Shown here: positions 9,534 through 18,245 of the stretch, one piece after another | How the letters are laid out: each line of letters starts with the position of its first letter | Position numbering within the stretch: the stretch's first letter is position 1 | Assembly (NCBI RefSeq): GCF_008271295.1 | Contig: NZ_VTOY01000004.1 | Span: 1 to 64,000 of the forward strand | Direction of reading: 5' to 3' | DNA from: Pseudoselenomonas ruminis | Lineage (GTDB): Bacteria; Bacillota; Negativicutes; Selenomonadales; Selenomonadaceae | Length of the DNA stretch: 64,000 nucleotides | Made by a program: the position numbers and the translations under genes | Notes under the pieces: model-generated | Told to the model about the DNA's origin: nothing | The model's database searches: none | What the model saw: only the letters and a program-made list of their open reading frames with translations

Positions 9534-12500
9534 TTATGCGTGATTTCGCCACTGATGAATCAAGTCATAGATAGTCGGCACCACTACCAGCGTCAGCAAC
9601 GTCGATGTGAGCACACCGCCGATTATGGCATGGGCCATCGGCGCACGCGCCTCCGCCCCTGGGCCAAGCCCCAAGGCAATCGGCAGCATGCCAAATATCA
9701 TCGCGCTGCTCGTCATCAGAATTGGCCGCAGGCGGATGCACCCGGCCTCGGCTAAAGCTTCCTTACACGGAATCCCTGCCTGGATGCGCTGCTTGGCAAA
9801 GTCGATAAGCAGGATCGCATTCTTGGTTACCAGTCCCATCAGCATCATAATGCCGATAAGCGAGACAAGGCTCAGTTCACTGCCCGCGAGGAAGAGCCCC
9901 GCCAAAGCACCAATCATAGCCAAGGGCAGCGAAAACATAATGGCAAACGGCTCACTGTAACTTTCAAACTGCGCCGCGAGTATCATAAAGATAAACGCCA
10001 CGGCCATAGCCAGTGCCATAGCCATATTGGCAAAGGAATCATCCATATCATTACCGGCACCAGCCTGGCCAACCCGGTAACCAGGCGGAACCTGCATAGT
10101 TTCCATCTTCGCAAAGAAAGCCTCGTTTGCCTCCCCCATGGACGTCCCTTCGACATTTGCACTCAACCGGATTTCCTTTTGGCGGTCATACCGGCGGACA
10201 TCACTGGCGCTGGTCGTATACTGCCAGCCTGCTGCCTGGGACAGCGGAACCAGCATCGCTCGCCCTTCCATTTGGCGTTCACTGGGCACATAGACCTTCC
10301 GCAGCATGTCCGGACGATTGCGCGCATCATCCGCCAACCGCAGGCGGATATCTACGCGTTCATCCTTATCGCTGAATTTCCCCACTGTGGTGCCGCTTAA
10401 CATGGTCTGCAGCGTAGTGCCAATGGCATTCGACGAAATGCCAAGATCACTGGCCCGGTTCTCGTTGATTTGAAGATTGAGATTCGGCAGCCCTGCATGA
10501 TACGTCGAAGCAATGTCCTGCACGCCCGGAACCTTCTCCAATTCCTGCTGGACCTGTTCGGCCAAAGGCACCAGCTCGGCCTGCGACGGTCCCGTAATCG
10601 AAATCGCAATCGGTTTATCATCGCTCTCCACAAAATCCGCCCGCACGCCCGGTATCTTATTGAACCGCTGGCGGACATCGGCGATAATTTCCTTCTGGGT
10701 ACGGCTGCGTTCTTTTTTCGGAACCAGCTGAACAAAGAGATTATGTTCACGATTGGCAGTTGTTGCATAGACATGACGAACCTCTGGTATCTGCTGAAGC
10801 ACTGCGGTTAGTTCTGCTGACTGCTGGTCGACAGCTTCCACCGTCGAATCCGAAGGCGCCTGCACCTTAGCCGTAAATTGCGCCTGGTCCGTCGACGGCA
10901 TAAACGTCGAGCCCAAAAACGGAAAAATACAAAGGCTGAGCAGGAACAGGGCTAACGCTGCTGCCAGCACATGGCCGCGATGGCCTTGCAGCAAAAAACG
11001 CAGCGTCCGTCCATACCACGCCGTCACCCGGTCAAAGCCGTCCTGCCAGCGATGCCAGGCCTTTTGCAGGCAGCGTGGCATCGCGGGCTCCCCTACCGGC
11101 AGATAAAGGGCTGCCATCATCGGCGTTAGCGTAAACGAGACGAACAAGGACACCAGTACCGCAAAGGCAATCGACAGACCAAACTCCTTAAACATCTGGC
11201 CATCAATGCCCGACATGAAACCAACGGGCAAAAATACCGCCGCCACCGTAAACGTAGTTGCCATAACGGCCAGTGCAATTTCCTTCGTGCCATCAATGGC
11301 TGCCTGTTTGGCGTCTTTTCCCATATTGCGATGACGGATAATATTTTCAATGACCACGATTGCATCATCAATGAGCAGTCCAACCGACAACGACAACCCC
11401 AGCAGCGACATACTATTGATGGAAAATCCCGCCACCTTCATAAACAAAAACGTCGACGCAATTGATGCCGGAATTGCCAGCGCACTGATTACCGTGCTGC
11501 GCCAGTCGCCCAGGAACCAAAAGACGATAAGCACGGCAAAAGCACTGCCGATGATGAGGTCAAACCAAACCTCGCGAATGGATTCCGCTACGCGCTGGGC
11601 ATCATCGCGGACCAGCTGGATTTCCATCCCCGCAGGGAGCTCCTTTTTCAGCTGGTCCAGCTCCTGCTTGACCGCAGTCGCCACCTTGACCGCATTGCCG
11701 CCAGACTGTTTGCCGATGGCAATGCCAATAGCCGGCTTTCCATCATAACGGGCCGTAGTCGTAATATCCTTGATGGTGTCTTTGGCCGTTCCTACCTGCC
11801 AAAAATATATCGGCGTGTTGTCCCGGGTGCCGACAATCACCGAATCAAATTGCTGCACACTCTTAAAATCGCCAGCCGTGCGCACCGACAGCTGCTGGCT
11901 CTTATCCTGCAGCTTCCCCGCCGGCACATCCTGATTGACCACCTTTAACTGTTGAGCAATATCGGCCACTGCCAGGCCGAAGGTATTGAGCTTTTCCTGA
12001 TCCAGCAGCAGCTGGATTTCGCGTTCCTGCCGCCCGCTGATGTTCACCTGACCGACGCCATTAATTTTCTGCAAGCGGGGTTTTAAGACATCCTCGACAA
12101 AAATACTGATTTCACGCAGGCTGGCCGTATCCGAAGTAATGGCAATAGATACCACCGGCTGGGCGTTCATATCGAAGCGCGAAATAACCGGCTCTTTGAC
12201 GGTATCGGGTAATTCGCCGCGAATCGCACTGACCTTATCCCGAACCTCCTGCGCGGCAGCCGCCGGGTCGACACCAAAATTGAACTCCACATTGATTTCT
12301 GCCTCGCCCTCACGCGAAGTGGACTCGATATGCTTAACCCCACGCGCCTCTCCTACGGCCTCCTCCACCTTCTGGGTAACCTGCGCATCCACCTGGTCTG
12401 GCTGGGCGCCTTCATACGTGATGCTCACCGATACATATGGCAGGCTCGTATCCGGCATCTCATCGACATTCATTTTGCCATAATTGACGATTCCCATGAG

Positions 12501-12566
12501 AATTAAGGCCGCCAGCAGCACCGTAGCAAAAACCGGACGCTTGATACTTAATTCTGGTAAACTCAT
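9534..12566 (-). CDS. RND efflux pump, inner-membrane subunit (HAE1/AcrB type)
   Basis: Proton-driven multidrug exporter of 1010 residues. It has the AcrB-family start (LPELSIKRPVFATVLLAALI), a first periplasmic porter loop, a six-helix block with the HAE1 signature GLSLSVGLLIDDAIVVIENI, a second porter loop, and a final helix block (IGIMMLMGLVTKNAILLIDFA). This pump needs an outer membrane, which supports a diderm host. It overlaps its adaptor gene by four bases. No TolC-like outer-membrane factor is encoded nearby. Its substrates cannot be read from sequence. Confidence 0.93.
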   Translation of the reverse strand: MSLPELSIKRPVFATVLLAALILMGIVNYGKMNVDEMPDTSLPYVSVSITYEGAQPDQVDAQVTQKVEEAVGEARGVKHIESTSREGEAEINVEFNFGVDPAAAAQEVRDKVSAIRGELPDTVKEPVISRFDMNAQPVVSIAITSDTASLREISIFVEDVLKPRLQKINGVGQVNISGRQEREIQLLLDQEKLNTFGLAVADIAQQLKVVNQDVPAGKLQDKSQQLSVRTAGDFKSVQQFDSVIVGTRDNTPIYFWQVGTAKDTIKDITTTARYDGKPAIGIAIGKQSGGNAVKVATAVKQELDQLKKELPAGMEIQLVRDDAQRVAESIREVWFDLIIGSAFAVLIVFWFLGDWRSTVISALAIPASIASTFLFMKVAGFSINSMSLLGLSLSVGLLIDDAIVVIENIIRHRNMGKDAKQAAIDGTKEIALAVMATTFTVAAVFLPVGFMSGIDGQMFKEFGLSIAFAVLVSLFVSFTLTPMMAALYLPVGEPAMPRCLQKAWHRWQDGFDRVTAWYGRTLRFLLQGHRGHVLAAALALFLLSLCIFPFLGSTFMPSTDQAQFTAKVQAPSDSTVEAVDQQSAELTAVLQQIPEVRHVYATTANREHNLFVQLVPKKERSRTQKEIIADVRQRFNKIPGVRADFVESDDKPIAISITGPSQAELVPLAEQVQQELEKVPGVQDIASTYHAGLPNLNLQINENRASDLGISSNAIGTTLQTMLSGTTVGKFSDKDERVDIRLRLADDARNRPDMLRKVYVPSERQMEGRAMLVPLSQAAGWQYTTSASDVRRYDRQKEIRLSANVEGTSMGEANEAFFAKMETMQVPPGYRVGQAGAGNDMDDSFANMAMALAMAVAFIFMILAAQFESYSEPFAIMFSLPLAMIGALAGLFLAGSELSLVSLIGIMMLMGLVTKNAILLIDFAKQRIQAGIPCKEALAEAGCIRLRPILMTSSAMIFGMLPIALGLGPGAEARAPMAHAIIGGVLTSTLLTLVVVPTIYDLIHQWRNHA

Positions 12567-13657
12567 GCTTCCTCTCCTAACTGCACCGGATTGCCATCCT
12601 TGAGCTTATCGAGATTATCCGTCAGGATAGTCATTCCCTCGCTGACGCCATCTACGATTTCCAGACGGTCCCCGACGATATCGCCAGCTTCCACGCGGAT
12701 TTTCTTGGCCTTGCCATCTTCTACCGTAAATACATACTGTACCCCCTTCTGCCCCAGCACTGCTTTCTGCGGCACCGACAACACCATCTTAGGCGCGCCA
12801 AGATTCAGCTGTACCTGCACAAACATCCCTGGCTTTAACAGCATTTCGGGATTATCCACCTTGACCTTGACCCGGAACATGCGGTTTTCCTTGCCAGCCA
12901 CGGGGCTTATGACATCGACGATGCCAGTAAACGTCTTATCCGGATAGGCATCAACCGTTACCGTGACAGAGTCGCCCATCTTCAAATACGCCATGTCCCG
13001 CTGCTCCACATTGATTACCACATGAACGGCCTCGAGTTGTTCCACCGTCATAAGCTGGCTGCCAGCCGAAACATTTTGGCCATTGGTGAGATTCTTGTTG
13101 GCGATAACACCATCCACCGGACTTACTACCGTGGCTTCGGCCACCTGTTTTTCCGCACTGCTGAGATTGGCCTGCGCCGAATCGTAATCGGCCTGGCTGG
13201 CCAGCATCTTCGTGCGGGCCGTTTCCAATTGCTGGCGGGAATACGCCCCGCGGTCAAATAAAATCTGATAGCGCCCGAACTCATCGCAATCATTGGCATA
13301 TTTTGCCCTTGCCTGATTTACGCTATTCTGCGCTACCCGCAACGCATTGCGAAGCTCCACCGTATCCATCACAAAAAGCGGCTGGCCTTTGCTAACCGTC
13401 TGGCCATCTTCCACGCAAACATTCGTCACCTGCCCGGAAAACCGGCTGCTGATAATCGACGAGGTAAGTCCCTCGACACTTCCCGAAAGCGGCATCACCG
13501 ACGGCTTTTCGATGTACGAGACCGAATCCGTCGAAACAGCCAGCGGCTGCATCTCAGCTCCCGGTTCCTCCTCAGCACCAGCCATGCGCCAGCCCGCTAC
13601 CGCCAGTATCACGAAAAATATGCCAATCATCATGTTACGCGTCTTGCTTTTTTCCAT
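12563..13657 (-). CDS. RND periplasmic adaptor (membrane fusion protein)
   Basis: Links the RND pump to an outer-membrane channel. It has an N-terminal membrane anchor (MMIGIFFVILAVAGWRMAG), a split lipoyl domain (SGQVTNVCVEDGQTVSKGQPL ... VVSPVDGVIANKNLTNGQNV), a central alpha-helical hairpin (about residues 105-160), and beta-barrel and membrane-proximal domains. The 364-residue length is typical of AcrA/MexA-type HlyD proteins. No lipobox cysteine is seen. Transcription probably starts in the 55-base gap after tetR, where a TetR-type operator is visible. Confidence 0.9.
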   Translation of the reverse strand: MEKSKTRNMMIGIFFVILAVAGWRMAGAEEEPGAEMQPLAVSTDSVSYIEKPSVMPLSGSVEGLTSSIISSRFSGQVTNVCVEDGQTVSKGQPLFVMDTVELRNALRVAQNSVNQARAKYANDCDEFGRYQILFDRGAYSRQQLETARTKMLASQADYDSAQANLSSAEKQVAEATVVSPVDGVIANKNLTNGQNVSAGSQLMTVEQLEAVHVVINVEQRDMAYLKMGDSVTVTVDAYPDKTFTGIVDVISPVAGKENRMFRVKVKVDNPEMLLKPGMFVQVQLNLGAPKMVLSVPQKAVLGQKGVQYVFTVEDGKAKKIRVEAGDIVGDRLEIVDGVSEGMTILTDNLDKLKDGNPVQLGEEA

Positions 13658-13671
13658 CTTCTGTCCCCTTT

Positions 13672-13690
13672 ATTGACTCAGGTCAGTAAA
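13672..13690 (-). promoter_or_regulatory. TetR-type operator before the pump operon
   Basis: The site ATTGACTCAGGTCAGTAAA closely matches the site just upstream of tetR (ATTGACCTTAGTCAGTAAC). Both carry the imperfect dyad TGAC-N4-GTCA, typical of TetR-family operators. It lies in the short leader of the adaptor gene. Confidence 0.65.
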
Positions 13691-13700
13691 CTACAATAAT

Positions 13701-13726
13701 AAAATGCGGAACTCACTCCGCATTTT
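13701..13726 (-). terminator. Terminator of tetR
   Basis: Inverted repeat AAAATGCGGA / TCCGCATTTT (13701-13710, 13717-13726) overlapping the tetR stop, with a T-rich 3' side on the minus strand. It separates regulator transcription from the pump operon. Confidence 0.6.
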
Positions 13727-14333
13727 CCCAATGAGCCATGCTGCCTATTTTCATACCAAATAACTGTTCAATCAGTCTGGCCGCCATTTCCATGCGTATC
13801 GCCATACTCTCATCCGTAACGATATCCTTTTTCTCATCCGGCCACATCCCCTCGGTAAGGCTCCAAAAGAAATCCAAACATTCTTCCGGATGCAGGACCT
13901 GCATGGAACCGGCCTCATTGCCCTCATCGATAATCTTCCGCAGCAGCGGATTGAAGCCATTACTCACAATGCGCTGCCAAAGCGCCATGACAAGCTCTTT
14001 ATAGTGTTCCGCCCAGAGATTGTCTACCAGCGGTTCGATCGCATTTTCCTGGGCGGACAACTGCAAAAAGAGACGCAGCTTTTGAACGGCATCCAAACCA
14101 GCTGCCCTTCGCGTAAAATCGTCCGCAAATTTCTTCGCCCATTCTTCAAAAATTGCTTTAAGCACATCTTCCTTGGTCGGGAAATAATAAAAAAACGTTC
14201 CCTTTGCCACGCCGGCCTGCTTACAGATGTCCTGAACCATGGTCTGCTCATAACCATTGGCACAAAAAAGCTCCATCGCAATCGTCATCAATTCCTGCCT
14301 GCGTTCGGCCGGGTCCTTGCGAACTCTCGTCAT
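13713..14333 (-). CDS. TetR/AcrR-family repressor
   Basis: A 206-residue one-component regulator. The N-terminal helix-turn-helix is clear (MVQDICKQAGVAKGTFFYYFPTKEDVLKAIF), followed by an all-helical ligand domain. The start ATGACGAGAG at 14333 has GGAGG five bases upstream. It lies directly upstream of the RND operon on the same strand, and matching operator sites lie before both, so it very likely represses the pump and itself. The inducer is unknown. Confidence 0.9.
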   Translation of the reverse strand: MTRVRKDPAERRQELMTIAMELFCANGYEQTMVQDICKQAGVAKGTFFYYFPTKEDVLKAIFEEWAKKFADDFTRRAAGLDAVQKLRLFLQLSAQENAIEPLVDNLWAEHYKELVMALWQRIVSNGFNPLLRKIIDEGNEAGSMQVLHPEECLDFFWSLTEGMWPDEKKDIVTDESMAIRMEMAARLIEQLFGMKIGSMAHWENAE

Positions 14334-14345
14334 CACAACCTCCTA

Positions 14346-14365
14346 TTATTGACCTTAGTCAGTAA
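14346..14365 (-). promoter_or_regulatory. TetR-type operator before tetR
   Basis: TTATTGACCTTAGTCAGTAA, the partner of the site at 13672-13690. It sits immediately downstream of the -10 of the tetR promoter, where a bound repressor would block transcription. Confidence 0.65.
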
Positions 14366-14369
14366 CAGG

Positions 14370-14398
14370 AGTATACTTCTCTTTCGCTGACTTGTCAA
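14370..14398 (-). promoter_or_regulatory. tetR promoter
   Basis: Minus strand TTGACA (14393-14398), 17 bases, TATACT (14370-14375). The -35 lies inside the first unit of an 18-bp tandem repeat. Confidence 0.7.
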
Positions 14399-14452
14399 GT
14401 AGCTTTGACTAGTCAAGTGACTCTGACTTGTCAAAAGGAGCTGACTTGTCAA
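14388..14452. repeat. Four phased 18-bp repeats of an 11-bp dyad
   Basis: TGACTTGTCAA occurs at 14388, 14424 and 14442, and the palindromic variant TGACTAGTCAA at 14406. The spacing is exactly 18 bp. The units lie upstream of the tetR promoter and resemble its operator half-sites, so they may be extra regulator-binding sites. Confidence 0.7.
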
Positions 14453-14474
14453 ACCGGCATATCTTAGCAGCTCT

Positions 14475-15170
14475 TTACTGCTGACGCGCCCTGCCCGCTG
14501 GTATTTTCAGCGTGCGCAGGTATGCCTTTTGTTCCGGAGTTATCCGCCGGCTTTCTATGGCTTTTTGAATCGCCTTGTTATGCGTCCACGCCGCCAGCTG
14601 TTTTTCTTCGAGGAATGGCAATGCCGCCTGATATTGCTTTGCCAGCGCCGTCGCAAAATACCAGGCTGTCATCATATTGATATAGTATTCCTCAGAGCGA
14701 AGCGCTGCCACCATTGACAAATAGGACCGGTCAAAATCTTCATCGAGAAAATGCTCCATCAGCATCTTCACGGCAAAACGCACCGTATAAGTTTCCGATG
14801 AATGCAGCCAAACATTTATCGGCGCCAATAGTTTTGACCGATGTTTGCCAAACACCTTCGGGATCAGCTGGTCACAAGTAGCCCAATTATTCACATAAGG
14901 CAGAAAAGCATTCACCCCATCGAGGCATTCCGCAAAGTCTTTCCGCTCCGACAGCAGGAACGCATGAAGCTGATTTTCATCGTAATACTGATGTGGCAAA
15001 ACCGACAAAAAACGTTCTGCCTCCTCCCCCTTTATTGCTTTCGCCAGCTGGCGCAAAGCAGGAGTCCGTACGCCTATGACTGTTTCCGGGTCAACCGTAG
15101 GAATCAGCTTACAATGAAAGGCGCGATACTTTTTGTCCTGCAGCCGAAACAATTCCGTCTGAATATCCAT
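14475..15170 (-). CDS. DNA alkylation repair protein (AlkD-like)
   Basis: A 231-residue all-helical HEAT-like-repeat protein of the AlkC/AlkD glycosylase family, which removes alkylated bases. Family features: the RTPALRQLAKAI opening, NNWATCDQLIPKVFG, and the repeat ending MMTAWYFATALAKQY with the Trp/Asp positions typical of the family. The start MDIQTELF at 15170 has AGGAGG upstream; a longer TTG frame would overlap the amrS stop. It follows amrS by eight bases in a five-gene operon with crcB. Confidence 0.85.
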   Translation of the reverse strand: MDIQTELFRLQDKKYRAFHCKLIPTVDPETVIGVRTPALRQLAKAIKGEEAERFLSVLPHQYYDENQLHAFLLSERKDFAECLDGVNAFLPYVNNWATCDQLIPKVFGKHRSKLLAPINVWLHSSETYTVRFAVKMLMEHFLDEDFDRSYLSMVAALRSEEYYINMMTAWYFATALAKQYQAALPFLEEKQLAAWTHNKAIQKAIESRRITPEQKAYLRTLKIPAGRARQQ

Positions 15171-15178
15171 AACTCCTC

Positions 15179-16009
15179 CTAACAATTGCCGGTATAGACA
15201 TAGGATAAATACTTTCGCGCAATATCCGCAAATTCATAAATCACCGCAACCGGCGTAGCAGGTTCCACCGCCTGCCAACGAGGGAAATACCGGCTGATGT
15301 GCAGCGGCAAATCCGTAGAAATCGAAGCCAGCCATTTTGCCTCCGCTGCCATTTCTTCAGCGCTGTCGTTAAGCCCCGGCACAATAAGCGTCGTTACCTC
15401 CACATGGGTTGCCTTAGCTGCGGCGGCAATATTCTGCTTGACCGCCGCCAAACTGCCGCCGCAAACATCATAGACCTCCTGCCGCCAGCCCTTGAGGTCA
15501 ATGTTAAATGCATCGACCAGCGGCAGCAGCTCCTGAAACGGCCCGGCGTTTATCATGCCATTTGTCACCAGCACGACCTTAAGGCCTGCCGCCCGCAAGA
15601 GTTTGGCCGTATCGCGCACAAACTCATAGCTGATAAACGGCTCATTGTAAGTAAAGGCCACACCAAGATTACCCGCAGGACGCGAGGCCAGTTCCTTTGC
15701 CAGCGCCACGAGCTCCGCCGGCGTTACGTCCTGCGTCGCAAAATCCGCTCCTGCCTGCGAAATCGTATGATTCTGGCAAAACGGACAGCGCAGATTGCAG
15801 CCAAAGCTGCCGACCGATAAAATGAAACTCCCCGGGTGGAACCGGGCCAGTGGCTTTTTCTCGATGGGGTCTAACGCCACCGACGTCAACCGGCCATAAT
15901 TTTGCGGCACGATCTTGCCCTCGTGACAAATCCGCCCCCGGCACCAGCCCGTCTGCCCCTCGGCGAGCCGGCAGCCACGCGGACATAACGTACATACTAC
16001 CTTATCCAT
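15179..16009 (-). CDS. amrS: AmmeMemoRadiSam-type radical SAM protein
   Basis: Radical SAM enzyme related to the pyruvate formate-lyase activases. It has an N-terminal cysteine cluster (CTLCPRGCRL ... CRGRICHEG), then the radical SAM motif CNLRCPFC, the glycine-rich SAM site (FTYNEP) and a C-terminal barrel. This is the AmrS subfamily; its biological reaction is not well defined. The start MDKVVC at 16009 is chosen by AGGAGG six bases before it. It lies within the crcB-to-alkD operon. Confidence 0.88.
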   Translation of the reverse strand: MDKVVCTLCPRGCRLAEGQTGWCRGRICHEGKIVPQNYGRLTSVALDPIEKKPLARFHPGSFILSVGSFGCNLRCPFCQNHTISQAGADFATQDVTPAELVALAKELASRPAGNLGVAFTYNEPFISYEFVRDTAKLLRAAGLKVVLVTNGMINAGPFQELLPLVDAFNIDLKGWRQEVYDVCGGSLAAVKQNIAAAAKATHVEVTTLIVPGLNDSAEEMAAEAKWLASISTDLPLHISRYFPRWQAVEPATPVAVIYEFADIARKYLSYVYTGNC

Positions 16010-16041
16010 CGCCATCCTCCTGCCACTTTTACCGATTCTGC

Positions 16042-17232
16042 TCAAACATCTCCCGACTTACCCAACAGACATTGCAAGGCCTCTCTTACCTCAAACAGCG
16101 GAATCTTCTCCTGCTCCAAGCGATTAGCCGCCACAGGTTGACTGTTCAAATATTGCCAGCAGTCCTGCTCTGCCTCAGTCAGCTCGTCCGGCATTACCAG
16201 CTCATTTCCCGTATCTGCCACCATGAAATGACGATACCTTGCCGCTATATCCTTCTCCATCAAGAATGATTTTACCTGCGGATATTTTTGGCGCACGCGT
16301 GCTAAAATCGCAAAACCATTGCGGTCCATATCGCCCCAGTACCATAGCTCAGGCTGATTTTTCAGCCAGGCAATTTCCTGCAACTCGCTCAAGATGCCAT
16401 TGCCCGCCCCAAACAAAATCAAACCATCTTCCACCTCGGGGAATACATAGCCATTGATTTTGTTTTCGGTTATAAACACGCGGCTAAACGTCAACTTCAG
16501 CTTGGCCAACTGCTGGGCAGTGACAACGATTTCCCGCATGCCCGCAAATGTCTTGCGCGCATCGAGCGAACGCACATAGATATTAGGCGATGGAGCATTT
16601 TCCATAAGCGACAGTGCCTGACAGAAATCAGAAAATGTCCTGCCATCCTCCTCACGTACAGCAAAAAACACCGCCGCCGTAAGCTCTCGGTTCTTTTCGA
16701 TAAACTTCGTATCGACGTACGGGATATCAAGCTCACGCAAATAACAATTCGTCTTGGACGTACCGGAAAAATACTTGGCCAGCTGAAAAACAGCATCAGC
16801 CATAGAAACATCCGCCAAGATTTTATCGCGTACCATGACGCAAGCCGGTATTACCGCTGGATATTCCGCCTTGATTTTTTCCACCCGCTGGCAAAACGCC
16901 TGGAATTTCTTCGCCTCGCCTAGATAGCAAAGAACATCTGCTGCCGAATCAAAGTGAATCCTTACGGGATAATCATGCTGGATGCCCAAACCTTTGGGCT
17001 TGCGGTTGGCTGTTTCCACCCGCCAAGGTGCCTTGGGCTGTTTCCAAAACGCTACCCATTCCGCCCGTTTATGCAGCTGCCCCACACTATTTGCAAGCTC
17101 CGCAGGCTCTGTCAATTTATAGGAACAAGTAAATGGTTCCTCCCGTACAGCCGTCAGCCAAAGCGCTGATAGTTTCCGGCCGTTCCGGCCCAATAGTTTG
17201 GCACGCAGCTCCTCATCATATGCCTTTGTCAT
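16042..17232 (-). CDS. JetD-like protein (DUF3322 + DUF2220, Toprim)
   Basis: A 396-residue protein of the JetD family, the nuclease subunit of the Wadjet anti-plasmid system. The N-terminal half matches DUF3322 in style (KLSALWLTAVREEPFTCSYKL). The C-terminal half carries the Toprim-like DUF2220 motifs VFITENKINGYVFP and YWGDMDRNGFAIL with the expected acidic residues. Known Wadjet loci encode JetABC (an SMC-like complex) next to JetD, but no jetA, B or C is present here. It sits in an operon with CrcB, AmrS and an AlkD-like protein, so it is either an orphan or works with partners elsewhere. Confidence 0.85.
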   Translation of the reverse strand: MTKAYDEELRAKLLGRNGRKLSALWLTAVREEPFTCSYKLTEPAELANSVGQLHKRAEWVAFWKQPKAPWRVETANRKPKGLGIQHDYPVRIHFDSAADVLCYLGEAKKFQAFCQRVEKIKAEYPAVIPACVMVRDKILADVSMADAVFQLAKYFSGTSKTNCYLRELDIPYVDTKFIEKNRELTAAVFFAVREEDGRTFSDFCQALSLMENAPSPNIYVRSLDARKTFAGMREIVVTAQQLAKLKLTFSRVFITENKINGYVFPEVEDGLILFGAGNGILSELQEIAWLKNQPELWYWGDMDRNGFAILARVRQKYPQVKSFLMEKDIAARYRHFMVADTGNELVMPDELTEAEQDCWQYLNSQPVAANRLEQEKIPLFEVREALQCLLGKSGDV

Positions 17233-17253
17233 TTTCCACCGGCTCTCTTTTCG

Positions 17254-17736
17254 TCAATCCATCACATAGCCTAAATACGCAAACACATTGCGCAGGGGTT
17301 CCTTATCGCGGATATCGAGCCAATCGTCGGGGCGGCTGTTATCGTCAATCAGTATCAGCAGATAATCAAGGACGATGCGCCGCGCGGCCCATAAGCCGAC
17401 CTCCGAGGAAGTCAAACGCGTACCTGCCATGCGCACGGCAGCTGGCATATAGCTCTCCGCCATAATCAAATCTGCTAATACCGGCACCACCGCCTCAAGC
17501 TCGGTAAAAATCCGCCGGGGCTCCTTCTCATCGGGCTTTCCCCAGACGGGACTTTCCGCCACGATGCGATAAGCCATCCGCAGGGCATGCTGCTGGACAA
17601 TGCGCTCCATCACCGTAAGCTCATCCTGCGCAAGCGCCTCCTGCATGGCGGCAAACCGCGCCTGCGGTTCGGCTTTTGTCCGCGCCATCGCCGCCAATCG
17701 CCGCTGACGGGCCGCTGAAAAATCTATTACGTCCAT
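17254..17736 (-). CDS. Hypothetical 160-residue protein
   Basis: Not recognised. Predicted helical and soluble, with an arginine-rich N-terminus (AARQRRLAAMARTKAEPQAR) and a conserved-looking core (LWAARRIVLDYLLILIDD). The start MDVIDFS at 17736 follows GGGAGAGAGT; the longer frame would overlap crcB. It lies 21 bases before the JetD-like gene and could be a partner, but no Jet subunit is recognisable in it. Confidence 0.6.
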   Translation of the reverse strand: MDVIDFSAARQRRLAAMARTKAEPQARFAAMQEALAQDELTVMERIVQQHALRMAYRIVAESPVWGKPDEKEPRRIFTELEAVVPVLADLIMAESYMPAAVRMAGTRLTSSEVGLWAARRIVLDYLLILIDDNSRPDDWLDIRDKEPLRNVFAYLGYVMD

Positions 17737-17746
17737 ACTCTCTCCC

Positions 17747-18136
17747 TTAACGCTGAAATACCATGGCCAGCTGATAGCCAATATAGGCGGCTGATAAACC
17801 GAGCACGATACTGCCTACGACATTGACAGCGGCCAGGAAAAAGCTGTCACCGCGAATGAGCGTAAGCGTCTCCATGCTAAACGACGAAAACGTCGTAAAG
17901 CCGCCCAGGAAACCTACCGTCACTAACAGGCGCAGTGATTCGGGCAGCAGCTGTAGCGACTTTGCCAGTGGCAGCAACGCCCCGAGCACCAAGCCCATCA
18001 AGAAACTTCCGACCAGATTGACGATAAGCGTCCCCCACGGAAACATGCCGCCGAGCAGCATGCCAGCCATCGTCGTTACCCCATAGCGGCACATCGCGCC
18101 CAAGCCGCCGCCAATAAATACATAGAAATACGCCAT
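17747..18136 (-). CDS. crcB: Fluoride channel CrcB/Fluc
   Basis: A 129-residue four-helix membrane protein that exports fluoride as a dual-topology dimer. The family motifs are plain: GGGLGAMCRYG, GTLIVNLVGSFLMG and GFLGGFTTFSSFSMET. The start MAYFYVF at 18136 follows GGAAGA; an upstream TTG is less likely. First gene of the five-gene operon down to alkD. No fluoride riboswitch was recognised upstream. Confidence 0.93.
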   Translation of the reverse strand: MAYFYVFIGGGLGAMCRYGVTTMAGMLLGGMFPWGTLIVNLVGSFLMGLVLGALLPLAKSLQLLPESLRLLVTVGFLGGFTTFSSFSMETLTLIRGDSFFLAAVNVVGSIVLGLSAAYIGYQLAMVFQR

Positions 18137-18215
18137 TTTCTTCCTATCCTGCTTTCTATTATCCTGCAATACCTAGTCTTTTCCTAATTATACCATCTCT
18201 TGCCTGTTTCCACGA

Positions 18216-18242
18216 AAAAAGCTGGCACGATGCCAGCTTTTC
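18216..18242 (-). terminator. pdxST terminator
   Basis: Hairpin AAAAGCTGGCA / TGCCAGCTTTT with a T-run on the minus strand, just after the pdxT stop. Confidence 0.8.
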
Positions 18243-18245
18243 TTC

